From contig NZ_RQHK01000002.1 of assembly GCF_004770475.1 (NCBI RefSeq), positions 722,001-786,000 of the forward strand: a stretch of DNA of 64,000 nt, given 5' to 3'. Positions 1 through 7,502 of the stretch are shown here, piece after piece. The notes beneath the pieces are model-generated. The model saw only the letters and a program-made list of their open reading frames with translations, made no database searches and was not told the origin of the DNA. Every line of letters starts with the position of its first letter. The stretch's first letter is position 1. The stretch comes from Leptospira mtsangambouensis. Lineage in GTDB: Bacteria; Spirochaetota; Leptospiria; Leptospirales; Leptospiraceae. The translations under genes and the position numbers were made by a program.

Positions 1-1
1 C

Positions 2-145
2 CTGAATGGTTGGAAATATATCTACGGAACTTGGATGCCAAACACTGGGTATGAAAGAGAATTTAGCGATGATTTTGATTTGTTTGATGACCGGTTCCAA
101 TCAAATACAAATCCAGAATCAGAAATTTATATCCCTATTAAATAA
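2..145 (+). CDS. C-terminal fragment of a GyrI-like/AraC-type effector-binding domain protein
   Basis: The reading frame is open from the window edge to a TAA at 143-145, giving about 47 residues. They include GWKYIYGTWMP, NTGYERE and a final EIYIPIK. A W-x-x-IYxxWxP segment followed by an acidic stretch and a closing IYIPI strand is typical of the last part of GyrI-like (AraC effector-binding, YdeE/SOUL-fold) small-molecule-binding domains. The start lies outside the window, so it is unknown whether a DNA-binding domain is attached. The next gene downstream on the same strand appears to be of the same fold, so the two are probably a tandem pair. The call rests on a short stretch. Confidence 0.55.
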   Translation: MNGWKYIYGTWMPNTGYEREFSDDFDLFDDRFQSNTNPESEIYIPIK

Positions 146-223
146 ATTCTTTTTTTCACTTAGTTTTTATAAAAAAGCACAAATAGTCAAGAACCCAAAT
201 CCAGTTTGCGTTAGGATCTATTT

Positions 224-712
224 ATGGAACAAACTTCAACTCACAAAATTCATTTAGGACCGATGGTCCTTGTCGGGATCACAGCACGAACCTCCAATGC
301 GAAAGAAATGTCTGGAAAAGGAAAAATTGCCACCCTTTGGCAAAGGTTTTGGGAAGAGGGGATTCTTTCCCAAATTCCAAATCCTTTGGTTCCTTCCGAA
401 ATCGTTGTGGCTTATACAGAATTTGAAACAGACGAACACGGGGAATACACCATTTTAATTGGCACGAAGGTCAGCTCTCTGGATTCCCTTCCACCTCACT
501 TAACAACCGTAAGTGTTTTTGAGTCTGATTATCTCCAAGTTCCCACGGAGTGGGGTCCAATTTCTGAAATTGGAATGAATACTTGGAAAAAAATTTGGTC
601 AGAAGAAAAATACCGCAAAAATCGATCTTACAAAACCGATTTGGAAATCTACGGTACCAACGCGAAAGACCCCAACCATTCCCAGTTTGATATTTACTTA
701 GGAATTCGTTAG
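224..712 (+). CDS. GyrI-like effector-binding domain protein (stand-alone)
   Basis: This is a 162-residue protein with no DNA-binding domain. The N-terminal strand HLGPMVLVGITART, the helix with LWQRFWEEGIL, the segment YTEFETDEHGEYTILIG and the closing DIYLGIR follow the order of the GyrI-like/integron-associated effector-binding fold. Such domains bind small ligands; stand-alone versions are known as gyrase-inhibitor-like or detoxifying binding proteins. It follows the partial gene of similar type by about 80 bases. No ligand can be predicted from the sequence. The family call is fairly safe, the function is not known. Confidence 0.65.
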   Translation: MEQTSTHKIHLGPMVLVGITARTSNAKEMSGKGKIATLWQRFWEEGILSQIPNPLVPSEIVVAYTEFETDEHGEYTILIGTKVSSLDSLPPHLTTVSVFESDYLQVPTEWGPISEIGMNTWKKIWSEEKYRKNRSYKTDLEIYGTNAKDPNHSQFDIYLGIR

Positions 713-736
713 TCTGCTTTCTTGATTGAACTAGTG

Positions 737-1468
737 TTAGTAGGCCTTAAATCCCGTTGGTCTTTCACCACGGGCGTAAGCAATGCTTGCTTTTTTTTCA
801 TCTTTGAGTAGTCTACTTTTTGCAATGAAACGTACCCACCAAGGAATGTTTCTGATCGGACTTCCTGTGGAGTGAGCTAAAAGATAAGCTTTTGAACATT
901 TTTCAATCAACTCACAATTGTATATGGCTTTCTCTCGAGTGACACTCGTGATGACCACTGCCTCTTCATCCAAAAAGGCGTTGGCTCCTCCGAGGACAAT
1001 GGAACTTGTTTCTACAGTTCCATCAATTCGTTTGGGAATGGGAGAGACCGGTGCTCCTAATTGGCGGCACTGTTCATCGAATACTAATGGGAGAGGATGG
1101 TCTAGTGTCTTTAGTAAAGAACTCCATTCTGGCTGAAACGAAGCGATGGCCCCAATATCAGATCTTAAAGAATATAAACTTGCATGGAAGCGAATTTGAT
1201 TGAGAGTCGCTTCGTCCTTGGACTGGATTTTGATCGCTGCGGTTGGATTTTCAATGGGGAATTCGCCAATTTCCACTTTTGATTTTTTTCCTTCCCCTCT
1301 ATGGATGAGAAGAAAACTTCCTTTGCCCGGAAGACGAAAGGATAGATCGGCTTTATGAGATTGTAATAAACCTTTTGTATCTAAGCGGTGCCATAAATGA
1401 TTTAATTCTTCTGCATCAGTTTGTGTTTCAGATTTTGGATTTAGTTTTTTGGTAGTAGATGATTTCAT
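737..1468 (-). CDS. Class II aldolase/adducin-like protein lacking the catalytic residues
   Basis: The protein is 243 residues from the ATG at 1468, chosen because GAAGGA lies five bases upstream; a longer frame to 1492 has no such site. The order of segments (FHASLYSLRSDIGAIASFQP, then SSIVLGGANAFL, then a long C-terminal helix) parallels class II aldolases. Where active members have two metal-binding histidines (HTHQ type) this protein has ASFQ, and where they have RNHG it has GGAN. The zinc site therefore appears lost and the protein is probably not a working aldolase. It follows an intact family member by 33 bases on the same strand, which suggests a co-transcribed pair. Role unknown. Confidence 0.65.
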   Translation of the reverse strand: MKSSTTKKLNPKSETQTDAEELNHLWHRLDTKGLLQSHKADLSFRLPGKGSFLLIHRGEGKKSKVEIGEFPIENPTAAIKIQSKDEATLNQIRFHASLYSLRSDIGAIASFQPEWSSLLKTLDHPLPLVFDEQCRQLGAPVSPIPKRIDGTVETSSIVLGGANAFLDEEAVVITSVTREKAIYNCELIEKCSKAYLLAHSTGSPIRNIPWWVRFIAKSRLLKDEKKASIAYARGERPTGFKAY

Positions 1469-1501
1469 TGTTTTTCCTTCGATCGAATTCACAAATTGAT
1501 T

Positions 1502-2146
1502 TTAGAGAGCTTCGATTAACTGAGTTTTCATTTCTTGTGGCATCTGGGATAAATTTGGATTTTTTTCGATTCTTGTTTTTAGAAAACGTGCCGCTTCTTT
1601 TTCTAATAACTTTACACTTGCGATTGCTTGTTCCAATGTCAAAGCTCCGCAAACCAAACCATGATTACGCAAAAGATAAGCATTGGTCTCTTTGATAATT
1701 CTTTTTCGAAATGCTTTGACAAGAAAGGAAGTTCCAGACGGAGCATAGGATACAATTCGTACAAAATTTCCTATATTTTTTTTCCCTTCTTGGGATTCAA
1801 TATCCATATCCAAACCAAGTAAAGATACTGCGCTTGCAAGTGGTTGGTGTGTGTGTAAACTCACTTGGATTTCTGGTCTCAGACTAAAAAAAGATGCATG
1901 AATTCCACTTTCCGTTGTTGGTTGTTTGGTGCCATCTACCATCTTGAGATCTTTGATTTGTAAAATACAAAGGTCTTCTGGTTTCATTGTATAATAATCT
2001 GTTGCTGAAGGAGTGACTGCCATCAGTTCCGAATCAATCCGTACTGCTAAATTTCCACCGACCCCTGCTAAAAAACCAAGATCAGCTAACTTGATACAGG
2101 CGGAAAGCATCGCCTTTCTTACGGTTTCAATTTTGGAATCTTTCAT
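1502..2146 (-). CDS. Class II aldolase family protein (fuculose-phosphate aldolase-like)
   Basis: This 214-residue protein has the family landmarks: GGNLAVRID near residue 30, SATDYYTM near 48, TTESGIH carrying the expected catalytic glutamate, SLHTHQP with two metal-binding histidines, and RNHGLVCG with the third. Members are zinc-dependent aldolases, epimerases or dehydratases such as FucA, AraD and MtnB. Neighbours here do not point to a sugar pathway or methionine salvage. It appears to be the first gene of a two-gene operon with the degenerate paralogue downstream, transcribed divergently from a TetR-type regulator about 150 bases away. Substrate cannot be assigned. Confidence 0.8.
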   Translation of the reverse strand: MKDSKIETVRKAMLSACIKLADLGFLAGVGGNLAVRIDSELMAVTPSATDYYTMKPEDLCILQIKDLKMVDGTKQPTTESGIHASFFSLRPEIQVSLHTHQPLASAVSLLGLDMDIESQEGKKNIGNFVRIVSYAPSGTSFLVKAFRKRIIKETNAYLLRNHGLVCGALTLEQAIASVKLLEKEAARFLKTRIEKNPNLSQMPQEMKTQLIEAL

Positions 2147-2187
2147 TGCTTTCGTCTCCTGCCTCGGGTGGAATGAATACCCGACTC

Positions 2188-2229
2188 TTGTCGATTAGAA
2201 TTTCTAATGATTCGGGCGTTTGTCGACTA
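2188..2229. promoter_or_regulatory. Candidate operator between the aldolase operon and the TetR gene
   Basis: The box TTGTCGATTA (2188-2197) recurs as TTGTCGACTA at 2220-2229, exactly 32 bases on, close to three helical turns. A related TTGTCGGTAA lies at 2282-2291, next to the TetR start. The first copy overlaps a palindrome with 7-base arms, ATTAGAA at 2194-2200 and TTCTAAT at 2202-2208. Divergent TetR genes commonly autoregulate through such sites. Binding is inferred. Confidence 0.45.
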
Positions 2230-2293
2230 ATTTTTCGTTTTAGTGCCATTTTTTACTTGAATTAGGATAAAAACTCGGCACTTGTCGGTAAGA

Positions 2294-2917
2294 ATGCGAA
2301 AACAAACCAAAAATCTTTCGGAAAAGACAGAGGACCTTGGACGGCCAGCGATCCTTGTCCAAGCTTTGCGAGAGCTTTTGCGAACCGAATCACCGGAATC
2401 CATTACCTACGCAAAGGTTTGCGAAAGAGCTCGGATTCCACGTGCTTCTGCTTATCATTTTTTTCCCAACCTGGGAGCGCTCTATCTGGGACTGCGTTTG
2501 GTGCATTCGGAATTGGTCTCCGAACGACTGGCCAAAGTAGATACTTCCGTTTTTGGCTCTTGGCAAGACTATGTACATTTTTTAGCAAAAGAAGCAGCCG
2601 CAGTGGTTCGAGAAGACCCAGCCTTGGTTCGAGTTGTTTATGGAGTTCGAAACGAAGAAACCATGTACATTGGAAAGGCTTTGGATGATAAAATCGCAGC
2701 ACTTGCTTTGTCTCAAGTGGCAGAACGATTTGTACTTCCTGATTGGCCGGAGGCAGCACGAAAGGTGGGGATTGCCGTTTCAATCATTGATTCCGTCTTT
2801 CGATTTTCGTATCGTGAAGGGGGGGAAATCACAGAAGAAATGGTGAGCGAAGCGGGAAGGGCGGCAGTTGCCTATTTACGATCCTACTTACCTGAATATC
2901 TAAAAGACCGGAAATAA
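2294..2917 (+). CDS. TetR/AcrR family transcriptional regulator
   Basis: The protein is 207 residues from the ATG at 2294; a TTG at 2282 in the same frame would add four residues. The N-terminal helix-turn-helix is recognisable around residues 20-65, with ITYAKVCERARIPRASAYHFF matching the TetR pattern in which a short helix leads into a recognition helix ending in Y-x-F-F and then L. The remaining 140 residues are the helical ligand-binding part, which is too variable to name a ligand. It is divergent from the two class II aldolase-like genes and probably represses them and itself through the repeats in the shared intergenic region. Confidence 0.85.
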   Translation: MRKQTKNLSEKTEDLGRPAILVQALRELLRTESPESITYAKVCERARIPRASAYHFFPNLGALYLGLRLVHSELVSERLAKVDTSVFGSWQDYVHFLAKEAAAVVREDPALVRVVYGVRNEETMYIGKALDDKIAALALSQVAERFVLPDWPEAARKVGIAVSIIDSVFRFSYREGGEITEEMVSEAGRAAVAYLRSYLPEYLKDRK

Positions 2918-2962
2918 ATTCATTTTCCTTTCGCTCTTTGATTTTCCCAAATCCCAGAAAAA

Positions 2963-2986
2963 ACAATCGACAATTGTTCGTTTTTT
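2963..2986 (+). terminator. Weak terminator candidate after the TetR gene
   Basis: A short stem ACAAT/ATTGT (2963-2967 and 2973-2977) with a five-base loop is followed within three bases by six T residues (2981-2986). The stem is only five pairs, so termination efficiency is uncertain. Confidence 0.35.
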
Positions 2987-3100
2987 GTAAGATTACCTCT
3001 TACGTCTTTGGGCTAGGACCAATCTCAAAAAGATTTTGATGGGGACTTTTTGGTTCTTTCCTTTTGATCGTAAATGCCTTTTCGCATAGGAGAGTCCGAG

Positions 3101-4960
3101 ATGATGGTAGGTCCATTCCATTCATTGGTTCGAAAATGGAATCATATTCTAATCCAATTCGTTTCTTTTGTTCTGGGACCAACCGATCGGTTTGTGATGA
3201 GGCATCGTATCTTAAATGGAACACTCTTTGCGGGCATCATTGCGATGGGAGTGGGACTTACCTCTGAATTCTTTCGTGAAGGATTTGAAATAGGTGGCCT
3301 TATTTCTCTTTGGGTTGCTTTTGGATTTGCTTGTCTTTTTTATTATTTAGCACGGTTTAAAAACAAATTTCAAATCCTCATCCTTCCCACTTTTATCATA
3401 AGTTCACTGACATCCTTTTTACAAATCAAATACAGTGGTGGGATTGTCAGTGCCAATGTGATGTTACTGGCTCCCATCCTTGTATTGAATATGCTCATCC
3501 TTGGAAAGAAGTTTGATTGGATGGCCATTGTATTTTTTGTCGGAGCCCTCTTTGGAGTGAATTACATCCAGACAGTTCATCCCGAATGGTTTTTTGATTA
3601 TTCTTCAGAGAAGGCTCGCAGTGAAGACTTTCTCATCACAGGAGTTTCCATTTTATTTTTACTCGGACTGATGTTACGAACTCTCAATCGTTCCTATGAA
3701 GATGCCATAGGAGAAGTGAGTCGTTTGAAATACCAACAAGATGGAGATTATTATCTTACGTCACTTCTCACTCGTCCTCTTTCCGGGATTCGCATCCGTT
3801 CGAAAACGGTTCAGTTCCAAACCTATATCAAACAAAAGAAATCATTCCAATTCAAAAATAGAGAATATGAACTGGGAGGAGATATCTGTGTGGCAGACCA
3901 GATTGTTCTTCGTGGACGCAGTTATCTTGTTTTTGCCAATGGGGATGCAATGGGTAAATCAATGCAAGGAGCAGGGGGAGTCCTTGTGTTTGGGACTGCC
4001 TTTCGTGCTTTGGTAGAACGAACTCATAGAGAAGGAATCCTTTCTGGATATTATCCCGAACGATGGTTACACACTGCACTCAATGACTTAAATGATGTGT
4101 TTGAAGGTTTTGATGGTTCGATGTCCATGTCCCTTCTCCTTGGTTTAGTGGATGAAGAAAATGGATTTTTGTATTACCTGAATGCGGAACATCCTTTTCC
4201 GATTCGATTGAGAGATGGAAAGGCTAGTTTTTTATCGGAAGAAGCCACCAATTTTAAATTGGGAATGCAAAAGGACAAAGCAAGGATTGAAACTTGTTGG
4301 ATTCGCCCAGGAGATACCATCATCATTGGATCCGATGGGCGTGATGATCTCAGTATGGGAAATACAACCGATACAAACCGAGTGATCAATATGGACCATA
4401 CATCGATTTTGTTACATGCGGAAGCAAGTCTTGGGGATATTGAAACTTTGGGCAAAATTCTCCAAAAAATCGGAGAATTAACAGATGATCTTTCTTTACT
4501 GAGCATAAGGTTCCATCCCCAAACCCAATGGGATTCCAGGGAGAGAAATGCGAATTTAGAAGAGCCGATCCGGCTTCACAAAAAAAACCAGGACAAGGAA
4601 GCCCTCCCATTGCTCATCCGATATGCTGACCTCCATCCCTTTGACCCAGCCGTATGGAAATTATTGCACCGAGTGTATCGTAAACTGGAGAAACCGGCCG
4701 AAGCTGGTCGTGCCGCTGAGAATTTTTCTAATCTCCACCCATCAGGGCTTCAAATGATCTTTGATGGTGCCATCCAATATGCAAAAGCAAGTTTGATTGA
4801 TGATGCCATTGACATGGCCGAAAGGATCTACAGTAGGAAACCGGAGGTAATCCCGGTCATTAAGATTCTCAGTCGGCTGTATCGAAAGTCAAAACGGCCA
4901 GACAAAGCAGAAGAATACCAAAAAGAAATCCTACGTTTACAAAATCACAGAAGTACTTGA
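3101..4960 (+). CDS. Membrane-anchored PP2C-type (SpoIIE) serine phosphatase with C-terminal TPR-like repeats
   Basis: The start at 3101 is chosen because AGGAGAG lies seven bases upstream at 3088-3094; an in-frame ATG at 3074 has no ribosome site. Six hydrophobic segments occupy about residues 40-210. A SpoIIE-type phosphatase domain follows, with LGGDICVAD and NGDAMGKSMQGAGG supplying the first metal-binding aspartates and GDTIIIGSDG the later one. The last 120 residues form helical repeats (AVWKLLHRVYRKL, AGRAAENFSNLHP) of TPR type. Such proteins dephosphorylate STAS-type anti-sigma antagonists or similar partners in response to membrane signals. No partner lies next to it. Downstream 4961-5189 has no gene, only a small AGTTGG/CCAACT hairpin at 4966-4981. 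Confidence 0.85.
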   Translation: MMVGPFHSLVRKWNHILIQFVSFVLGPTDRFVMRHRILNGTLFAGIIAMGVGLTSEFFREGFEIGGLISLWVAFGFACLFYYLARFKNKFQILILPTFIISSLTSFLQIKYSGGIVSANVMLLAPILVLNMLILGKKFDWMAIVFFVGALFGVNYIQTVHPEWFFDYSSEKARSEDFLITGVSILFLLGLMLRTLNRSYEDAIGEVSRLKYQQDGDYYLTSLLTRPLSGIRIRSKTVQFQTYIKQKKSFQFKNREYELGGDICVADQIVLRGRSYLVFANGDAMGKSMQGAGGVLVFGTAFRALVERTHREGILSGYYPERWLHTALNDLNDVFEGFDGSMSMSLLLGLVDEENGFLYYLNAEHPFPIRLRDGKASFLSEEATNFKLGMQKDKARIETCWIRPGDTIIIGSDGRDDLSMGNTTDTNRVINMDHTSILLHAEASLGDIETLGKILQKIGELTDDLSLLSIRFHPQTQWDSRERNANLEEPIRLHKKNQDKEALPLLIRYADLHPFDPAVWKLLHRVYRKLEKPAEAGRAAENFSNLHPSGLQMIFDGAIQYAKASLIDDAIDMAERIYSRKPEVIPVIKILSRLYRKSKRPDKAEEYQKEILRLQNHRST

Positions 4961-5189
4961 GCCAAAGTTGGTGGTCCAACTCGTATCTTAGGGGTTAGGT
5001 GAATTTGTTTACAAACTTTAAGGTGATGTGATAGAAAATTTACAAACATTCTCTCAAAAATAGAATCATTTTTAAATAAATTAGTTTTGTGTGATGCTTC
5101 ATCATAAAAATGAATTTACTTTTAATAATCCAAGCTTTGTTATCGTTTCCAGAAGGAAGATTTGATACTATCTTCATAAGGTTACATGT

Positions 5190-5480
5190 ATGGAAGAAAA
5201 CGAAACAATAGAAATACCACAAATCCAAGAAGAACCTGCTCCGGAAGTAGCAGTTGTGGTTAAAAAAGCAGCTCCTAAGAAGAAAAAAGCCGCAAAAAAG
5301 AAAGCAGCGAAGAAAAAAGCCAAAAAAGCGGCTCCTAAAAAGAAGAAGGCTGCTAAAAAGAAAAAAGCGGCAAAGAAAAAAACTAAGAAAGTTCTCTCGA
5401 AAAAGAGACCCGCGAAAAAGAAAACTGCTAAGAAAAGAGCAGCGAAGAAAAAAGTCGCAAGAAAGAAAAAAAGACGTTAA
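5190..5480 (+). CDS. Lysine/alanine-rich histone H1-like DNA-binding protein
   Basis: This 96-residue protein has an acidic N-terminus (about 20 residues with EENE and QEEP) followed by nearly uninterrupted KKAAKKK and KKAAPKKK repeats, ending in RKKKRR. The composition matches the C-terminal tails of eukaryotic histone H1 and bacterial H1-like proteins such as chlamydial Hc1/Hc2, which bind and compact DNA without sequence specificity. ATAAGG nine bases before the ATG is a reasonable ribosome site. The repeats are prone to length variation by slippage. Nucleoid binding is inferred from composition only, and the acidic head may moderate it. Confidence 0.7.
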   Translation: MEENETIEIPQIQEEPAPEVAVVVKKAAPKKKKAAKKKAAKKKAKKAAPKKKKAAKKKKAAKKKTKKVLSKKRPAKKKTAKKRAAKKKVARKKKRR

Positions 5481-5488
5481 TTCCCTTT

Positions 5489-5550
5489 GGGATAATAGAT
5501 TGGATTCCTTTGGAATATCCTTTCTAAATTAGAACCTGTTCTATTATCCC
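5489..5550. repeat. Branched inverted-repeat element (11-bp stem enclosing two hairpins)
   Basis: GGGATAATAGA at 5489-5499 is a perfect complement of TCTATTATCCC at 5540-5550. Between the arms lie two further hairpins, ATTCC-TTT-GGAAT and TTCTA-AAT-TAGAA. As RNA this folds to a three-way junction. It sits eight bases after the H1-like stop codon. It could be a terminator or mRNA-stabilising structure, or a small repeated element. Confidence 0.6.
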
Positions 5551-5635
5551 TTAGTTCACCACGAAAAGAAACGCTCAAGGCCCCCCTTCCTTAACAAATA
5601 GAATCCAACCACTCCAACTCGTTTCCTTTTTTCTC

Positions 5636-5663
5636 TTGCCTTTCGAATCTTTGTCGTTATGAT
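5636..5663 (+). promoter_or_regulatory. Sigma-70-type promoter for the ankyrin lipoprotein gene; possibly leaderless
   Basis: TTGCCT (5636-5641) and TATGAT (5658-5663) are separated by 16 bases. The ATG of the next gene is only six bases beyond the -10 box, about where transcription would begin, and there is no ribosome binding site. The message would be leaderless. Confidence 0.55.
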
Positions 5664-5669
5664 GCTGGC

Positions 5670-6524
5670 ATGAAAAATCTCATTCCTCTTATCCTTTTAT
5701 GGGCATTCGTCTCTTGTGCGAGTTTGCCCTACACAATCGAAGATCGTAAATTCGACAAAGCCAAACAAATGATTGAAGAAGGTGCTGAAGTAAACCAAAC
5801 GTCTGATTGTTTTCATGCACTTACCATTGCTGCTATGGAAGGTGATGAAGGTCTAGTAAAACTTCTCCTAGACAAAGGTGCTAAAGTTGATAATCGCTCT
5901 AAAGAATGTGATTATACAGATCGAATTGGACCATTCCGAATGAAATTTCGTTGGGGTGCAAGAACAGCTCTCGACCGAGTGGCCAATGCTAAAATTGCAA
6001 AATTACTTTTGGCAAAAGGAGCCAATCCAAACATTGCAGGATACCGCGAATATACGTTTGCACCAGACTTTGACGCAGCCTTATGGAATGCCGTTCGTAT
6101 CTCTGATTTGGAACTAGTAAAGGTTTTGGTGGAAGCTCGTGCGAACGTAAACGTTTACAATAGTTCTGGAAAAAATGCTATTTGGGAAATGGCCGAAGCT
6201 AGAAAATCCCAAGGAAAACCAGAATTTCTTTCTTACTTGCAATCCAAGGGAATGAAAAAACTCGAAATTACGGATGCAAAAGCCAAAACAACAGATGGCA
6301 AAATCCTCACTAAATACAAACACATTGCTACAGGTGCTATTACTGAAATGCCTGCAGATATCGCAAAAGGTGTGTATGAGAATCCTAAAAATTATTCAGC
6401 ACTCACAATCAATGCAGCTGATGGGGCATACTACCATTATGCGGAATTTGTTTGGGCAGAAACGGGACAAAATTTGTATGAGTGGTATTTACTCCGCAGA
6501 AAAAGAACAGGTACTTTGAAATAA
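5670..6524 (+). CDS. Ankyrin-repeat lipoprotein
   Basis: The 284-residue protein starts with a lipoprotein signal peptide; the spirochetal lipobox FVSC puts the lipidated cysteine at residue 16. Ankyrin repeats follow (FDKAKQMIEEGAEVNQ, GLVKLLLDKGAKVDN, AKIAKLLLAKGANPNIAG, ELVKVLVEARANVNVYN), covering about residues 27-175. The C-terminal 100 residues have no recognisable domain. Ankyrin repeats mediate protein binding; the protein is probably anchored to a membrane facing the periplasm or surface. The gene appears to have its own promoter immediately upstream. Confidence 0.85.
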   Translation: MKNLIPLILLWAFVSCASLPYTIEDRKFDKAKQMIEEGAEVNQTSDCFHALTIAAMEGDEGLVKLLLDKGAKVDNRSKECDYTDRIGPFRMKFRWGARTALDRVANAKIAKLLLAKGANPNIAGYREYTFAPDFDAALWNAVRISDLELVKVLVEARANVNVYNSSGKNAIWEMAEARKSQGKPEFLSYLQSKGMKKLEITDAKAKTTDGKILTKYKHIATGAITEMPADIAKGVYENPKNYSALTINAADGAYYHYAEFVWAETGQNLYEWYLLRRKRTGTLK

Positions 6525-6550
6525 TAAACGACTAACAAAGTATTGATAAG

Positions 6551-6625
6551 TTTGATTTCTACTTTTGGTTTCTGGTTGGGACTTAAAAGACCTCTTGCCA
6601 AATGAAATGATCAGTAGAAATCAAA
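6551..6625. repeat. 13-bp perfect inverted repeat between convergent genes
   Basis: TTTGATTTCTACT at 6551-6563 is matched by its exact complement AGTAGAAATCAAA at 6613-6625, which ends at the stop codon of the phosphatidyltransferase gene. A shorter inner pair TTTGG/CCAAA (6564-6568 and 6598-6602) continues the stem. It lies between convergent genes and may act as a two-way terminator or 3-prime stabiliser, although neither side has a long T run. Confidence 0.5.
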
Positions 6626-7300
6626 TTAAATCTTTTGGTATTTTTTGGCCTGTTTTTTGTTTTCTGGATCTAACTCAATGGCTTCTGGATGGAAGACAAT
6701 ATTCCAATACCGAACGATATAAGCCACAACACCTGCTGTGAGGACAAAAAGTAAAACATAAGCAGAGATCACAGGATGGAGTAAAAAAGAATAAGGGGCA
6801 CCAAACTTTAAAAAGTAAGGTAATGACATATACCAAATCACGGAAACGGCTACAATTCCCACACCAAATTTTCCCCACCAGTTAGGTCGACCTTGTAATC
6901 CACGTTTTAAATACAAATACCCACCAAGCCAAACACCGAGGATCTCTCTAATAAAATATACAATGAGGATCCAACTAGGAAAATCAAAATGAATGGTAAC
7001 CACAAAGAGTCCACCGAGAGTAACGAGTTTATCACAGACTGGATCTAAGTATCTACCGAGAGTGGTTTCTTGGTGGAGGAGACGAGCAAAGAGTCCGTCG
7101 AGGTAATCACTGACGACAGCAGCAAGTGCATAAAAGATCGATGCAGAAAAAGCGCGTAAGTTCGCAGGATCATGTGCATAGGCATATGTGCTTTGGAAAA
7201 AAAAGGGGAGTAACAACACCCGAAACACAGATAAAAAATTGGAAAGGGTAAAGATACGATCCTGGAAAAGGTCTTTGGCTTTTTTTTCTTCGATTTGCAT
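6626..7300 (-). CDS. pgsA: CDP-alcohol phosphatidyltransferase (PgsA-like)
   Basis: The enzyme transfers a phosphatidyl group from CDP-diacylglycerol to an alcohol, most likely glycerol 3-phosphate, in phospholipid synthesis at the inner membrane. The signature D-x-x-D-G-x-x-A-R-x8-G-x3-D-x3-D is present as SDYLDGLFARLLHQ followed by LGRYLDPVCDKL. Several membrane segments surround it. I start at the ATG at 7300 (MQIEEKKAKD, 224 residues); the frame stays open to a TTG at 7348, and neither has a clear ribosome site. The exact alcohol acceptor is inferred from general family resemblance; other members use serine or inositol phosphate. Confidence 0.75.
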   Translation of the reverse strand: MQIEEKKAKDLFQDRIFTLSNFLSVFRVLLLPFFFQSTYAYAHDPANLRAFSASIFYALAAVVSDYLDGLFARLLHQETTLGRYLDPVCDKLVTLGGLFVVTIHFDFPSWILIVYFIREILGVWLGGYLYLKRGLQGRPNWWGKFGVGIVAVSVIWYMSLPYFLKFGAPYSFLLHPVISAYVLLFVLTAGVVAYIVRYWNIVFHPEAIELDPENKKQAKKYQKI

Positions 7301-7360
7301 AGAACCAATGCCAGATTCTAAAAATTCTAACGAAAGGCAAGAAAACAAATGAAAACTGTG

Positions 7361-7386
7361 TTGACTCTCGGAGTCGATTCTATACT
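7361..7386 (+). promoter_or_regulatory. Promoter candidate for tRNA-Asp
   Basis: TTGACT (7361-7366) and TATACT (7381-7386) lie 18 bases before the tRNA. The spacer is 14 bases, shorter than usual. A small inverted repeat GACTC-TCG-GAGTC (7363-7375) sits across the -35 box and spacer. Confidence 0.45.
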
Positions 7387-7403
7387 TTGGTCTTTATTCC
7401 GAT

Positions 7404-7480
<77 letters not shown>

Positions 7481-7502
7481 TCGGATATCTTAGATTTTCC
7501 CT

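Noticed and set aside
5254..5532. Second reading frame rich in arginine and lysine overlapping the H1-like gene
   Set aside because: Frame-shifted reading of the KKAA repeats; start, ribosome site and acidic head support the other frame.
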